A stretch of DNA of 64,000 bases. Origin: Blastococcus haudaquaticus (GTDB lineage: Bacteria; Actinomycetota; Actinomycetes; Mycobacteriales; Geodermatophilaceae). Both the position numbers and the translations under genes were made by a program. Under the pieces are notes generated by a model. It saw nothing but the letters and a program-made list of their open reading frames with translations, did no database searches and was not told where the DNA came from. Location of the stretch: NCBI RefSeq assembly GCF_900230285.1, contig NZ_OCNK01000004.1, forward strand, positions 299,898 through 363,897, given 5' to 3'. Positions 54,248-62,972 of this stretch are shown piece by piece (within the stretch, counting starts at the first letter, position 1; each line of letters starts with the position of its first letter).

Positions 54248-54417
54248 TCACGGGTGCGTCCTTCAGCCTGTCTGCGACTGCGCCGGGGCCCGACTCACCG
54301 CGCCGGTCACCCGGGTGACGGCCATCGAACCGGCCGCCGAGGCGCCACCACAGCAGCCCGCTGCGTGCGTGGACGGCATCCAGATCCGGCTGCAGCCGGA
54401 CCGACCGCGCCGAGGAG

Positions 54418-55380
54418 TCAGCCGCCGTCGGCCTCCCGCGCTGCGCGCTTGCGGCGCTTTCCCTCGTGCATGGCCTGCACCCGCGCCACGGGGATCGCGT
54501 GCCCCTCGGCCACGAGGTCGGCCGGCAGCGACTGCGGCTCGGACAGCGCCTCCGCCCAGGGGTCGCGGTTCCCCAGCAGGCCGGGGGCGGTCGTCACCGT
54601 GAAGTCGCCCGGCCGGGCGTCGTCCAGTCCGTCCCAGCCCACCGGGAAGGAGACCGGCAGTCCCGGGCGGATGCGCGGGCTGTACGCCGCGACGATGGTC
54701 GCCTGGCCGGAGCGGGTGGAGTCGACGAACACCCGGCCGCCCCGGTCCTCGAGGAGGTAGGCCGTCGTGGCGGTGTCCGGGTCCAGTGCGGCGGTCCGAG
54801 CGGCCAGCGCCCGCGTCGCGGCGGCGACGTCCTCGAACGGGGCCTCGCGGACCGGGACGACCACGTGCAGGCCCTTGGAGCCGCTCGTCTTGACCGCGCC
54901 GGCCAACCCGGCGTCGTCCAGGGCCTGCCGGGCCAGGCGCGCGACGGCCACGACGGTCGCGAAGTCCGCGCCCTCCGGCGGATCCAGGTCGAGCACCAGA
55001 CCGGTGGGCCGGCCGTCGTCCACCCGGAAGAACGGCACGTGCAGCTCGACGGCGCGCTGGTTGGCCAGCCACAGCAGCGTGCGCCGGTCGTCGGCCAGCA
55101 CCTGGTGGATCTCCCGGTGCGAGCCCTCCGACCACATCGGCGCCGTGCGCACCCAGTCCGGCGCGCCCTTGGACACGTTGCGCTGCATGAACGGCGGCTG
55201 CCCCGGCCGGACCCGCTTCACCGACAGCGGCCGGCCCGCCAGCAGCGGCACCATCCGCTCGGCGACGGCGTCGACGTAGTCGACCAGGTCCCGCTTGGTC
55301 ACCTCGAGCCCGTCCCCGAGTGGTGAGTCCAGGGAGGTCAACCGGACGCCGTCCCGCTCCTCGTCCACCACGCGGCTCAC
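54418..55380 (-). CDS. LigD-type polymerase domain protein (stand-alone)
   Basis: A 320-aa archaeo-eukaryotic-primase-type polymerase, the domain that fills gaps in bacterial non-homologous end joining. Catalytic acidic residues are in LVLDLDPPEG, and nucleotide binding in KTSGSKGLHVVVPVR. The late FPVGWDGLDDARPGDFTV is also typical. There is no ligase or nuclease domain and no ku gene in the window, so partners must be elsewhere. The GTG start lies next to copy B of the dispersed element. Confidence 0.9.
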   Translation of the reverse strand: MSRVVDEERDGVRLTSLDSPLGDGLEVTKRDLVDYVDAVAERMVPLLAGRPLSVKRVRPGQPPFMQRNVSKGAPDWVRTAPMWSEGSHREIHQVLADDRRTLLWLANQRAVELHVPFFRVDDGRPTGLVLDLDPPEGADFATVVAVARLARQALDDAGLAGAVKTSGSKGLHVVVPVREAPFEDVAAATRALAARTAALDPDTATTAYLLEDRGGRVFVDSTRSGQATIVAAYSPRIRPGLPVSFPVGWDGLDDARPGDFTVTTAPGLLGNRDPWAEALSEPQSLPADLVAEGHAIPVARVQAMHEGKRRKRAAREADGG

Positions 55381-55409
55381 CGTGCCGCCTCCACGCCACC
55401 TGGGCAAGT

Positions 55410-55469
55410 GGCCCTCCTGCCGGGGCCCGCCGCGAGCTCGCGAGTGGTGGGGGCCGGAGGGCCCCTGCC
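55410..55469 (-). repeat. Dispersed palindromic element, copy B (after MBL gene)
   Basis: The outer arms GGCCCTCCTGCC and GGCCGGAGGGCC flank a core with GGGGCCCGCCGCGAGCTCGC. In the direction of the MBL gene it starts at that gene's stop codon and runs to near the start of the LigD-type gene. The core matches copies A and C-E. Confidence 0.7.
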
Positions 55470-56210
55470 TCAGATCTCGTAGGTGGCGCCGGAGCGCACC
55501 AGCTCCGTCTCCGAGAAGACCGCGCTGGCGGCGAACAGCTGGCCGATCTCGTCCACCCAGGCAGGGATGTGTGTGAGCAGCAGGCGACCCACCCCGGCGG
55601 CCGCGGCGTGCTCGCCCGCCTCCCGGCCGGTCAGGTGCAGGCCTGCGGGCAGGTCGCCGCCGGGCGGGTGCGCAGCTTCGGCGAGCAGCACGTCGGCACC
55701 GCGGGCGAGCTCGACCACGCGCTCGCTCGGTCCGGTGTCGCCGGTGTAGACCATCGACCGGCCGCCCGCGGTGAGCCGGATGGCGTAGCACTCGATCGGA
55801 TGCGCGGTGCGGGCGAGCGCCACCTCGAACGGGCCGAGCGTGAACGCACCGGGGCCCACCGGGACGAAGTCGAAGACGTCGGTGATGCCCTCTCCGCCGG
55901 CGTCGTAGGCCAGGGCGAGCCGGCGCTCGGCCGCGACGGGGGCGTACAGCGGGATCTGCTTCTTCGTCGCACGCCCGGAGTACCGGTGCCAGACGACGAA
56001 GGGGGCGACGTCGAGGCAGTGGTCGGCGTGCAGGTGGGAGAGGTAGACCGCGTCGATCGAGTCGGGGTCGGCGAGGCCCTGCAGGGCACCGAAGGCCCCG
56101 TTGCCGAGGTCCAGCAGCAGCCGGAACCCCTCGTGCTCCACGAGGTAGCAGGACGCGGCGGACCGCGGCCCGGGAGCGCTGCCCGAGCAGCCGACGACGG
56201 TGAGCTTCAC
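55470..56210 (-). CDS. MBL-fold hydrolase (Rv1339-like)
   Basis: A 246-aa metallo-beta-lactamase-fold enzyme. The zinc motif is HLHADHC at about residues 59-65, with further ligands in MVYTGDTG (Asp) and LLLTHIPAW (His). In Mycobacterium the homologue next to cysM (Rv1339) was reported as a cAMP phosphodiesterase; an RNase-Z-like activity is the alternative. It follows cysM on the same strand with a gap of about 90 bases and ends at copy B of the dispersed element. Confidence 0.88.
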   Translation of the reverse strand: MKLTVVGCSGSAPGPRSAASCYLVEHEGFRLLLDLGNGAFGALQGLADPDSIDAVYLSHLHADHCLDVAPFVVWHRYSGRATKKQIPLYAPVAAERRLALAYDAGGEGITDVFDFVPVGPGAFTLGPFEVALARTAHPIECYAIRLTAGGRSMVYTGDTGPSERVVELARGADVLLAEAAHPPGGDLPAGLHLTGREAGEHAAAAGVGRLLLTHIPAWVDEIGQLFAASAVFSETELVRSGATYEI

Positions 56211-56302
56211 GCCGCCTCCCCCCGTCGCGTCCTCATGGCGCGGGCCAGGCTAGCGGCCGGTTCCGACGCCCCGGAGACCGGATCGGACCGGGCCGGTCCG
56301 GT

Positions 56303-57560
<1,258 letters not shown>

Positions 57561-57682
57561 GGCGTGCGGTTCTCCTTGCGAGCTGGGATGTGAGGGGCGC
57601 CGCTGTGGAGCAGCGTTCGTGCGTCTGGACGGCCCAACGCCCGCCCGCCGCCGGGGATTCCACGGCTGGCGCTCGGGTCGGT

Positions 57683-57741
57683 GGCCCTCCTGCAGGGGCC
57701 CGCCGCGAGCGTGCGCGCGGTGAGGGCAGGAGGGTCCTTTG
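57683..57741 (-). repeat. Dispersed palindromic element, copy C (after mec)
   Basis: The outer arms GGCCCTCCTGC and GCAGGAGGGTCC pair over 9 bp or more. The core contains AGGGGCCCGCCGCGAGCGTG. It starts at the mec stop codon in the mec direction and lies between mec and cysO. Confidence 0.75.
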
Positions 57742-58215
57742 TCAGTCGTAGACGACGGTCGTCGGGGTGTGCCCGAACAGGTAGGACTCGACGACCTCGA
57801 CGTCCTCCTCGCGCACCTCGCCCTCGACGATCCGGAAGCTGCGGAACTCGACCTCGTCGTCGACCAGACCGGTCTGCTCGCCGTGCTCCCGGGTGGACAC
57901 CAGGACGTAGTGGGCCTCGGGCTCGGAGGCGTAGCTGATGTCGGTGCGCGAGGGATACGCCTCGGTGGCCGTGTGCGAGTGGTAGATCACAACCGGGACC
58001 TCGTCGCGGTCGTCCATGTCCCGGTAGAGCCGGAGCAGGTCACCGGACTCGAACTCGTAGAAGGTCGGGGACCGCGCCGCGTTCAGCATCGGGATGAAGC
58101 GCTCGGGCCGATCGCTGCCCTCGGGACCCGCGACGACGCCACAGGCCTCGTCCGGATGGTCCTTCCGGGCGTGGGCCACGATGGCGTCGTAGGTCGCGCG
58201 GTCGATGCGCAGCAC
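57742..58215 (-). CDS. mec: Mec JAMM metalloprotease
   Basis: A 157-aa zinc peptidase that releases cysteine from the CysO-cysteine adduct. The JAMM residues are E23, H79, H81, S89 and D92 in HSHTATEAYPSRTD. A GTG start gives the standard N-terminus. It lies upstream of cysO, and the mec-cysO-cysM order is the same as in Mycobacterium. Copy C of the dispersed element follows its stop codon. Confidence 0.95.
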   Translation of the reverse strand: MLRIDRATYDAIVAHARKDHPDEACGVVAGPEGSDRPERFIPMLNAARSPTFYEFESGDLLRLYRDMDDRDEVPVVIYHSHTATEAYPSRTDISYASEPEAHYVLVSTREHGEQTGLVDDEVEFRSFRIVEGEVREEDVEVVESYLFGHTPTTVVYD

Positions 58216-58233
58216 ATCCGCAGTCTAGTAGAA

Positions 58234-58291
58234 GGACCCTGCTGCCCCCCGACCCCTCGCAGGCTCGCGGCCGGGCCCCTGCAGCAGGGCC
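58234..58291 (+). repeat. Dispersed palindromic element, copy D (opposite orientation)
   Basis: The arms GGACCCTGCTGC and GCAGCAGGGCC pair. The core, read on the minus strand, again contains AGGGGCCCGGCCGCGAGC. Unlike the other copies it is not next to the stop codon of an identified gene; it fills the divergent spacer between mec and a small membrane-protein gene. Two TAG triplets precede it directly. Confidence 0.7.
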
Positions 58292-58320
58292 GCACGACGA
58301 CGACCGATACGTTGCGTGAC

Positions 58321-58674
58321 GTGCTGGTGAAGCTTCTCGTGGCGGCCGGGGTGCTCCTCTTCCCCGTGCCCGCGCTCGTCCTGGGTGCACGCGGGCTCCT
58401 GAAGCGCCCTGGCTACAGCGCCGACGAGCCCTCCGACCGGGCGTCCTTCATCCTGCTGGTCGCGCTGCGCAGTGTGGTGCTGCTCCTGGTCCTGGCCCTG
58501 TCGGCGGTGGTGCTGGCGTCGTCGGTCGGCGCAGCGATCGCCGACGTCCCCCTGCACGGCATGGTCTACGTGTTCTTCGCCCTCGACCTGCTGCTCGCGC
58601 TGATGGTCGTGCTCAGCTTCGGCCGGAGCGTCCGGCGACCAGTGCGTCGACGAGCGAGCCCTGCAGCGCGGTGA
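58321..58674 (+). CDS. Small membrane protein (117 aa)
   Basis: An unrecognised membrane protein with three hydrophobic segments: about residues 3-22 (LVAAGVLLFPVPALVLGARG), 42-75 and 83-100. The C-terminus is basic (GRSVRRPVRRRASPAAR). The GTG at 58321 starts the frame, and GTG 58327 is an alternative. It is divergent from mec and overlaps the end of the convergent DUF2017 gene by 62 bases, which makes its exact 3' end less certain. Confidence 0.6.
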   Translation: MLVKLLVAAGVLLFPVPALVLGARGLLKRPGYSADEPSDRASFILLVALRSVVLLLVLALSAVVLASSVGAAIADVPLHGMVYVFFALDLLLALMVVLSFGRSVRRPVRRRASPAAR

Positions 58675-59113
58675 GCCAGTAGTAGACGGCGAGCTGCTGG
58701 TCCTCCTCGCCGGTGATCTCGTCCGGCGGCTCGGTCTCCTCGCTGATCTCCAGCCGTGTGCCGAGGGCCAGGCGCAGGTCGTTGCTGGTGCGCAGCCAGG
58801 CCGCGGCCTGGTCGGCGTCGAGCCGGACCTCTCCCCCCTCGGCCGGCAGCGACGCCCGCACCGTGGCGAGGTCGTCGGCCTTGCCGCTGCGCAGCGAGGC
58901 CTCGGTGAGGTCCCGGTAGTCGGCGGCGAGCTCCGGGTCGCCGCGATGACCGTCCGGCAGCAGCCGGGCCATCACCGGATCACCACCGACGTCGTCGGCG
59001 TCCGCGTCGAGCAGCTGCTCCAGCTGATCGAGCAGGAGGCTCACGATGCCGACCTCGGCCCGCTCCATGCGAGCCACGACGTCGCCGCCCCGGGCGCTGC
59101 GGAAGGGCTTCAC
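58613..59113 (-). CDS. DUF2017 family protein
   Basis: A 166-aa protein of the DUF2017 family, found next to clpS in actinobacteria. It begins KPFRSARGGDVVARMERAEV and has LLLDQLEQLL and an acidic C-terminal part (EISEETEPPDEITGEEDQQL). The function is not established; a regulatory link to ClpS-ClpCP protein degradation is suggested only by conserved position. GTG start; clpS is upstream by about 75 bases. Confidence 0.92.
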   Translation of the reverse strand: MKPFRSARGGDVVARMERAEVGIVSLLLDQLEQLLDADADDVGGDPVMARLLPDGHRGDPELAADYRDLTEASLRSGKADDLATVRASLPAEGGEVRLDADQAAAWLRTSNDLRLALGTRLEISEETEPPDEITGEEDQQLAVYYWLTALQGSLVDALVAGRSGRS

Positions 59114-59186
59114 GCAGTCTCCTCGCCGACGCTCGTCGCCGGCGCGCGCCGGCGTGGTGTGCTCGTTCGTGGGCGCACGAGCCCGC

Positions 59187-59483
59187 TCACGTGTCCCGCT
59201 GGTAGCTGGCCCACAGCCCGTAGGCGTGCAGCCGGCTGGTGTCGTGCTCCATCTTCTCGCGCGGGCCGGAGCTGACGACGGCCCGGCCCTCGTGGTGGAC
59301 CTGGAGCATCAGCGTCGTCGCCGTGGGCTCGTCGTAACCGAAGAGCTCCTGCAGCACGAAGGTCACGTACGTCATGAGGTTGACCGGGTCGTTCCAGACG
59401 ATCGTCACCCAGGGACGGTCGAGGTCGTCGCGTTCCTCGACCGTGGTCTCCGGCGTCCACGAGGGAGCGAGAGGTCCGGCCAC
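59187..59483 (-). CDS. clpS: ATP-dependent Clp protease adaptor ClpS
   Basis: A 98-aa adaptor that delivers N-end-rule substrates to the Clp ATPase. The N-terminal extension is flexible. The core has [20 protein letters not shown] (peptide pocket with Asn-Asp and Met) and [20 protein letters not shown], with the usual C-terminal helix. It is divergent from pncB by 59 bases and upstream of the DUF2017 gene. Confidence 0.95.
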   Translation of the reverse strand: MAGPLAPSWTPETTVEERDDLDRPWVTIVWNDPVNLMTYVTFVLQELFGYDEPTATTLMLQVHHEGRAVVSSGPREKMEHDTSRLHAYGLWASYQRDT

Positions 59484-59542
59484 GGCTCCACCTTAGGACG
59501 CCGGTCTGCCCTGGTTCCCGCACCCGCCTACGCTCCCCGATC

Positions 59543-60910
59543 ATGGCTGTGCACCCCGAGCTGCCCCCCGAGCTGCCCCCCGAGCTGCCCCCCGAGCTGC
59601 CCCCTGGCCCCGACACCGGGCTGACTCCCCCGCCGGCACCCGCGCTCTTCACCGACCGGTACGAGTTGACGATGGTCGCGGCCGCGCTGGCCGACGGCAC
59701 CGCCGGGCGTGACTGCGTCTTCGAGGTGTTCGCGCGCCGGCTGCCGCACGGGCGCCGCTACGGGGTCCTCGCCGGGACGGGGCGGCTCTTGGAGGCGCTG
59801 CCGCACTTCCGGTTCGGGGACGACGAACTGGCGGCGCTGCGCGAGCAGGGCCTCTCCGACGAGCGGCTCCTCGACTGGCTGGCGGACTTCCGCTTCTCCG
59901 GCGACATCGACGGCTACGCCGAGGGGGACCTGTACTTCCCCGGCTCCCCGGTGCTCACCGTCCGCGCCCCGTTCGCCGAAGGGGTGCTGCTGGAGACCCT
60001 GGCCCTCTCGGTGCTGAACCACGACAGCGCCATCGCATCCGCCGCCGCGCGCATGGTCGCAGCCGCCTGCGAGCGCCCCTGCATCGAGATGGGCTCGCGG
60101 CGCACCCACGAGGAGGCCGCCGTGGCCGCCGCGCGGGCCGCGCACATGGTCGGCTTCGCCTCCACCTCCAACCTCGAGGCGGGACGGCGGTACCGCGTCC
60201 CGACCAGCGGCACCAGCGCCCACGCGTTCACGCTCCTGCACGACGACGAGCGGTCGGCCTTCCAGGCGCAGATCGACACCCTCGGGCCGGGGACGACGCT
60301 GCTCGTGGACACCTACGACGTCGACCAGGGCATCCGCACGGCCGTCGAGGTCGCCGGGACCGGGCTCGGCGCCATCCGCCTCGACTCCGGCGATCTGCCG
60401 ACGCTGGCCACGCACGCACGGGAGCTGCTGGACTCGCTCGGCGCGACGGGGACCCGGATCGTGGTCACCAGCGATCTGGACGAGTACGCGATCTCCGGGC
60501 TCATGGCCGCCCCGGTGGACCGGTACGGGGTGGGCACCTCGCTGGTCACCGGCTCGGGCGCGCCGACCGTCGGCATGGTCTACAAGCTGGTCGAGCGTGA
60601 CGGCGTGCCCGTGGCGAAGAGGTACGAGGGGAAGCGCTCCGTCGGCGGGCGCAAGCACGCCGTGCGCCGGCACGACGGCGACGGCATCGCGACCGCCGAG
60701 GTGGTCAGCAGCGCCCCGGTCGCCGCGCAGGACGGCGACCGCGACCTCGTGGTCCCTCTGGTGCGCGGTGGTGAGCTGTGCGAGCCGCTCAGCCCGCCGG
60801 ATGCACTGGCCCGCGCCAAGGCGCACCACGAGCGGGTCCGCCAGGCCCTGCCCGCGGAAGGCTGGGCGCTGTCACGGGGAGAGCCCGTGCTCGAGACCGT
60901 TCCGGCATGA
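59543..60910 (+). CDS. pncB: Nicotinate phosphoribosyltransferase
   Basis: A 455-aa enzyme that turns nicotinate and PRPP into nicotinate mononucleotide for NAD salvage. After an unusual N-terminal ELPP repeat (residues 6-21) the family core follows: FTDRYELTMVAAALADG, the active-site EMGSRRTHEEAAVAAARAAH and FASTSNLEAGRRYRVPTSGT, then RLDSGDL and YGVGTSLVTGSGAP. It is coupled to pncA: its stop overlaps an in-frame ATG of that gene. Confidence 0.95.
   Translation: MAVHPELPPELPPELPPELPPGPDTGLTPPPAPALFTDRYELTMVAAALADGTAGRDCVFEVFARRLPHGRRYGVLAGTGRLLEALPHFRFGDDELAALREQGLSDERLLDWLADFRFSGDIDGYAEGDLYFPGSPVLTVRAPFAEGVLLETLALSVLNHDSAIASAAARMVAAACERPCIEMGSRRTHEEAAVAAARAAHMVGFASTSNLEAGRRYRVPTSGTSAHAFTLLHDDERSAFQAQIDTLGPGTTLLVDTYDVDQGIRTAVEVAGTGLGAIRLDSGDLPTLATHARELLDSLGATGTRIVVTSDLDEYAISGLMAAPVDRYGVGTSLVTGSGAPTVGMVYKLVERDGVPVAKRYEGKRSVGGRKHAVRRHDGDGIATAEVVSSAPVAAQDGDRDLVVPLVRGGELCEPLSPPDALARAKAHHERVRQALPAEGWALSRGEPVLETVPA
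59555..59602. repeat. 12-bp tandem repeat, four copies, at the pncB 5' end
   Basis: CCCGAGCTGCCC occurs four times in a row and encodes ELPP units at the N-terminus of PncB. Unit number can change without shifting the frame. Confidence 0.9.
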
Positions 60911-60930
60911 GCAGGAGGCACACTGGTCAG

Positions 60931-61503
60931 ATGGCCCGCGCACTGATCGTGGTGGACGTGCAGAACGACTTCTGCGAGGGCGGCAGCCTCGCCGTCGCCG
61001 GCGGGACGGCGGTCGCCGCGGCCATCACCGAGCACGTCCGGACGGCGGCCGGCGAGTACGCCCACGTGGTGGCGACGCGGGACCACCACATCGATCCGGG
61101 GCACCACTTCGCCGATCAGCCGGACTTCCTCGACACCTGGCCCGCGCACTGCGTGGTCGGCACCGGCGGCGTGGAGCTGCACGAGGCGCTGGACCGGACG
61201 CCGATCGAGGCGGTGTTCGACAAGGGCGAGTACGCCGCCGCCTACTCCGGGTTCGAGGGCCGGGCGGGCGGGGTGCCGCTGGCCGACTGGCTGCGCGAGC
61301 GCGACGTGGACGCGGTCGACGTCGCCGGCATCGCGACCGACCACTGCGTGCGGGCCACCGCCCTCGACGCCGTCGCGAACGGCTTCGCGACGCGGGTCCT
61401 CCTCCCGCTCACGGCGGGTGTGGCCGAGGGCTCGACCGAGGCGGCGCTCGACCAGCTGCGTACGGCGGGCGTGCAGCTCGAGGGCACCGTCCACCGGCCC
61501 TGA
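60931..61503 (+). CDS. pncA: Nicotinamidase
   Basis: A 190-aa isochorismatase-fold hydrolase that converts nicotinamide to nicotinate, feeding PncB. The catalytic triad residues are Asp9 (VVDVQNDF), Lys in FDKGEYAAAYSGFEG and Cys in ATDHCVRATA. Metal ligands lie in RDHHIDPGHHF. The ATG at 60931 gives the family-typical N-terminus; an ATG at 60907 (MSRRHTGQ) overlapping the pncB stop is the alternative. In mycobacteria PncA activates pyrazinamide. Confidence 0.94.
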   Translation: MARALIVVDVQNDFCEGGSLAVAGGTAVAAAITEHVRTAAGEYAHVVATRDHHIDPGHHFADQPDFLDTWPAHCVVGTGGVELHEALDRTPIEAVFDKGEYAAAYSGFEGRAGGVPLADWLRERDVDAVDVAGIATDHCVRATALDAVANGFATRVLLPLTAGVAEGSTEAALDQLRTAGVQLEGTVHRP

Positions 61504-61508
61504 CTCGG

Positions 61509-61566
61509 CGAGATCTGCACACTCGCCCTCATCAGCCCGCTGATGGGGTCGAGTGTGCAGATCTCG
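61509..61566. terminator. 58-base hairpin between pncA and serB
   Basis: The outer arms CGAGATCTGCACACTCG and CGAGTGTGCAGATCTCG pair perfectly over 17 bp. Inside, CCCTCATCAGC and GCTGATGGGG pair again around a short centre. It lies between the convergent stops of pncA and serB, so it can terminate both transcripts. It is exceptionally long for a terminator. Confidence 0.75.
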
Positions 61567-61571
61567 ACCGC

Positions 61572-62849
61572 TCACGGCACGGCGTCGAGCACCTCGTCGC
61601 GGGTGAAGCCGAGCACCTGCAGGACGGCGTCCAGGTAGGGCTGGTTGAGGGCCGTGTGCGCCTGCTCGCGCACGAACGGCTTGGCGTTGAACGCGATGCC
61701 CAGGCCGGCGGCGTTGAGCATGTCCAGGTCGTTGGCGCCGTCGCCGACGGCCACCGTCTGGTCCATCGGGATGCCGTACTGCTCGGCGAAGCGCGCCAGC
61801 GCCCGTGCCTTGCCCGGCCGGTCGACGATCTCGCCGACCAGTCCTCCGGTGAGCCGTCCGTCCACCACCTCGAGGGTGTTCGCGGCGGCGAAGTCCAGGC
61901 CCAGGGTCTCGGCGAGCGGATCGGTGATCTGCGTGAAGCCGCCGCTGACGATGCCGCAGCGGAAGCCCATTCGCTGCAGCGTCCGGATGAGGGTCCGCGC
62001 CCCGGGCGTGAGCACCAGGTGCTCGCGCACCTCGTCGAGCACCTCCACGGGCAGCCCGGCCAGGACGGCGACCCGCGCGCGGAGCGACTCGGCGAAGTCG
62101 AGCTCGCCGTTCATCGCCGCGGCGGTGATGCGCGCGACGTCGGCCGCCCGCCCGGCGCGCGCGGCCAGCTCGTCGATGACCTCGCCGCGGACCAGCGTGG
62201 AGTCGACGTCGAGCACGATCAGCCGCTTGCTGCGCCGCGCTAGACCCACCTGCTCGACGGCGATGTCGGCCCCCGTGGTGGCGGCCACGGACGCCAGCGC
62301 GGTCCGCAGCTCCGTCGCCTCGGCACCGGAGACGGTGAGCTCGAAGCTGGTCACCGGGTAGTCCGACAGCCGGCGGATGGCGTCGATGTTGCCGCCGATG
62401 CCCGCGATGGCCCGCGCCGCGCCGGCGACGGCGTCGGGAGGAACGGGTCTGCCCAGCACGATGACGTGGTGCGGACGGCCCGCGGCGGGACCGTGGTCCG
62501 GCTCCGACGCCGGCTCGACGAGCACGTCCATGCCCGTGTCCGCCGCCACGCGGGCCGCCAGTTCCCGCAACCGGGTGGCGAGCGCCTGCGCCGGGTCCGG
62601 GCCGCCCCCCTCGGCGCGCAGCGACGCGACCACGACGCCCAGCACCAGGTGCCCGTGCACGACGACCTGCTCGACGTCCAGGACCTCCAGGGGCGCGCCG
62701 TCGCCGTCGGAAAGCGCGGCGAACAGCCGAGCGGTGACCCCGGGCCGGTCCTCCCCGGTCACGGTGAGAACGGCACGTGCTCCGGGGAGCTGGTCGTCGA
62801 CCGGGAGGCGGGGCGTGGGGTCGATCGGCACGCCGTCATCGTGCCGCAC
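61572..62849 (-). CDS. serB: Phosphoserine phosphatase with ACT domains
   Basis: A 425-aa enzyme for the last step of serine synthesis. An N-terminal pair of ACT-type regulatory domains (residues 20-190, with VLTVTGEDRPGVTARLFAAL and HHVIVLGRPV-like start of the second) precedes the HAD phosphatase domain. That domain has VLDVDSTLVRGEVIDELAAR as motif I, GIVSGGFTQ as motif II and VGDGANDLDML as motif III. The GTG at 62849 is the longest start; GTG 62831 is possible. The ACT domains suggest amino-acid feedback control. Confidence 0.95.
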   Translation of the reverse strand: MRHDDGVPIDPTPRLPVDDQLPGARAVLTVTGEDRPGVTARLFAALSDGDGAPLEVLDVEQVVVHGHLVLGVVVASLRAEGGGPDPAQALATRLRELAARVAADTGMDVLVEPASEPDHGPAAGRPHHVIVLGRPVPPDAVAGAARAIAGIGGNIDAIRRLSDYPVTSFELTVSGAEATELRTALASVAATTGADIAVEQVGLARRSKRLIVLDVDSTLVRGEVIDELAARAGRAADVARITAAAMNGELDFAESLRARVAVLAGLPVEVLDEVREHLVLTPGARTLIRTLQRMGFRCGIVSGGFTQITDPLAETLGLDFAAANTLEVVDGRLTGGLVGEIVDRPGKARALARFAEQYGIPMDQTVAVGDGANDLDMLNAAGLGIAFNAKPFVREQAHTALNQPYLDAVLQVLGFTRDEVLDAVP

Positions 62850-62862
62850 GCCCGGAACGCAG

Positions 62863-62907
62863 AACCGGAGAGGCCCAGGACCATGACGGTCCTGGGCCTC
62901 TCCGGTT
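62863..62907 (-). terminator. Perfect 20-bp hairpin after ctaD
   Basis: The arms AACCGGAGAGGCCCAGGACC and GGTCCTGGGCCTCTCCGGTT pair perfectly around ATGAC. It lies about 65 bases beyond the ctaD stop and 14 bases before the serB start, so it should stop ctaD transcription before serB. Confidence 0.8.
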
Positions 62908-62914
62908 CAGGTTC

Positions 62915-62972
62915 GGCCCCCTGCAGGGTCCCGCCGCGAGCGTGCGAGTGACGGGGGGCAGGGGGACCTTTC
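62915..62972 (-). repeat. Dispersed palindromic element, copy E (after ctaD)
   Basis: The outer arms GGCCCCCTGC and GCAGGGGGACC pair. The core contains AGGGTCCCGCCGCGAGCGTG. It starts at the ctaD stop codon in the ctaD direction and is followed by the 20-bp terminator hairpin. Confidence 0.75.

Noticed and set aside
54248..54417. Possible small gene between the LigD-type gene and the IclR gene
   Set aside because: No frame with a start, ribosome site and plausible composition was found in this 170-base spacer.
57561..57682. Possible sulfur-related riboswitch upstream of cysO
   Set aside because: No conserved SAM or other riboswitch core was visible; the spacer is plain GC-rich DNA apart from copy C of the dispersed element.
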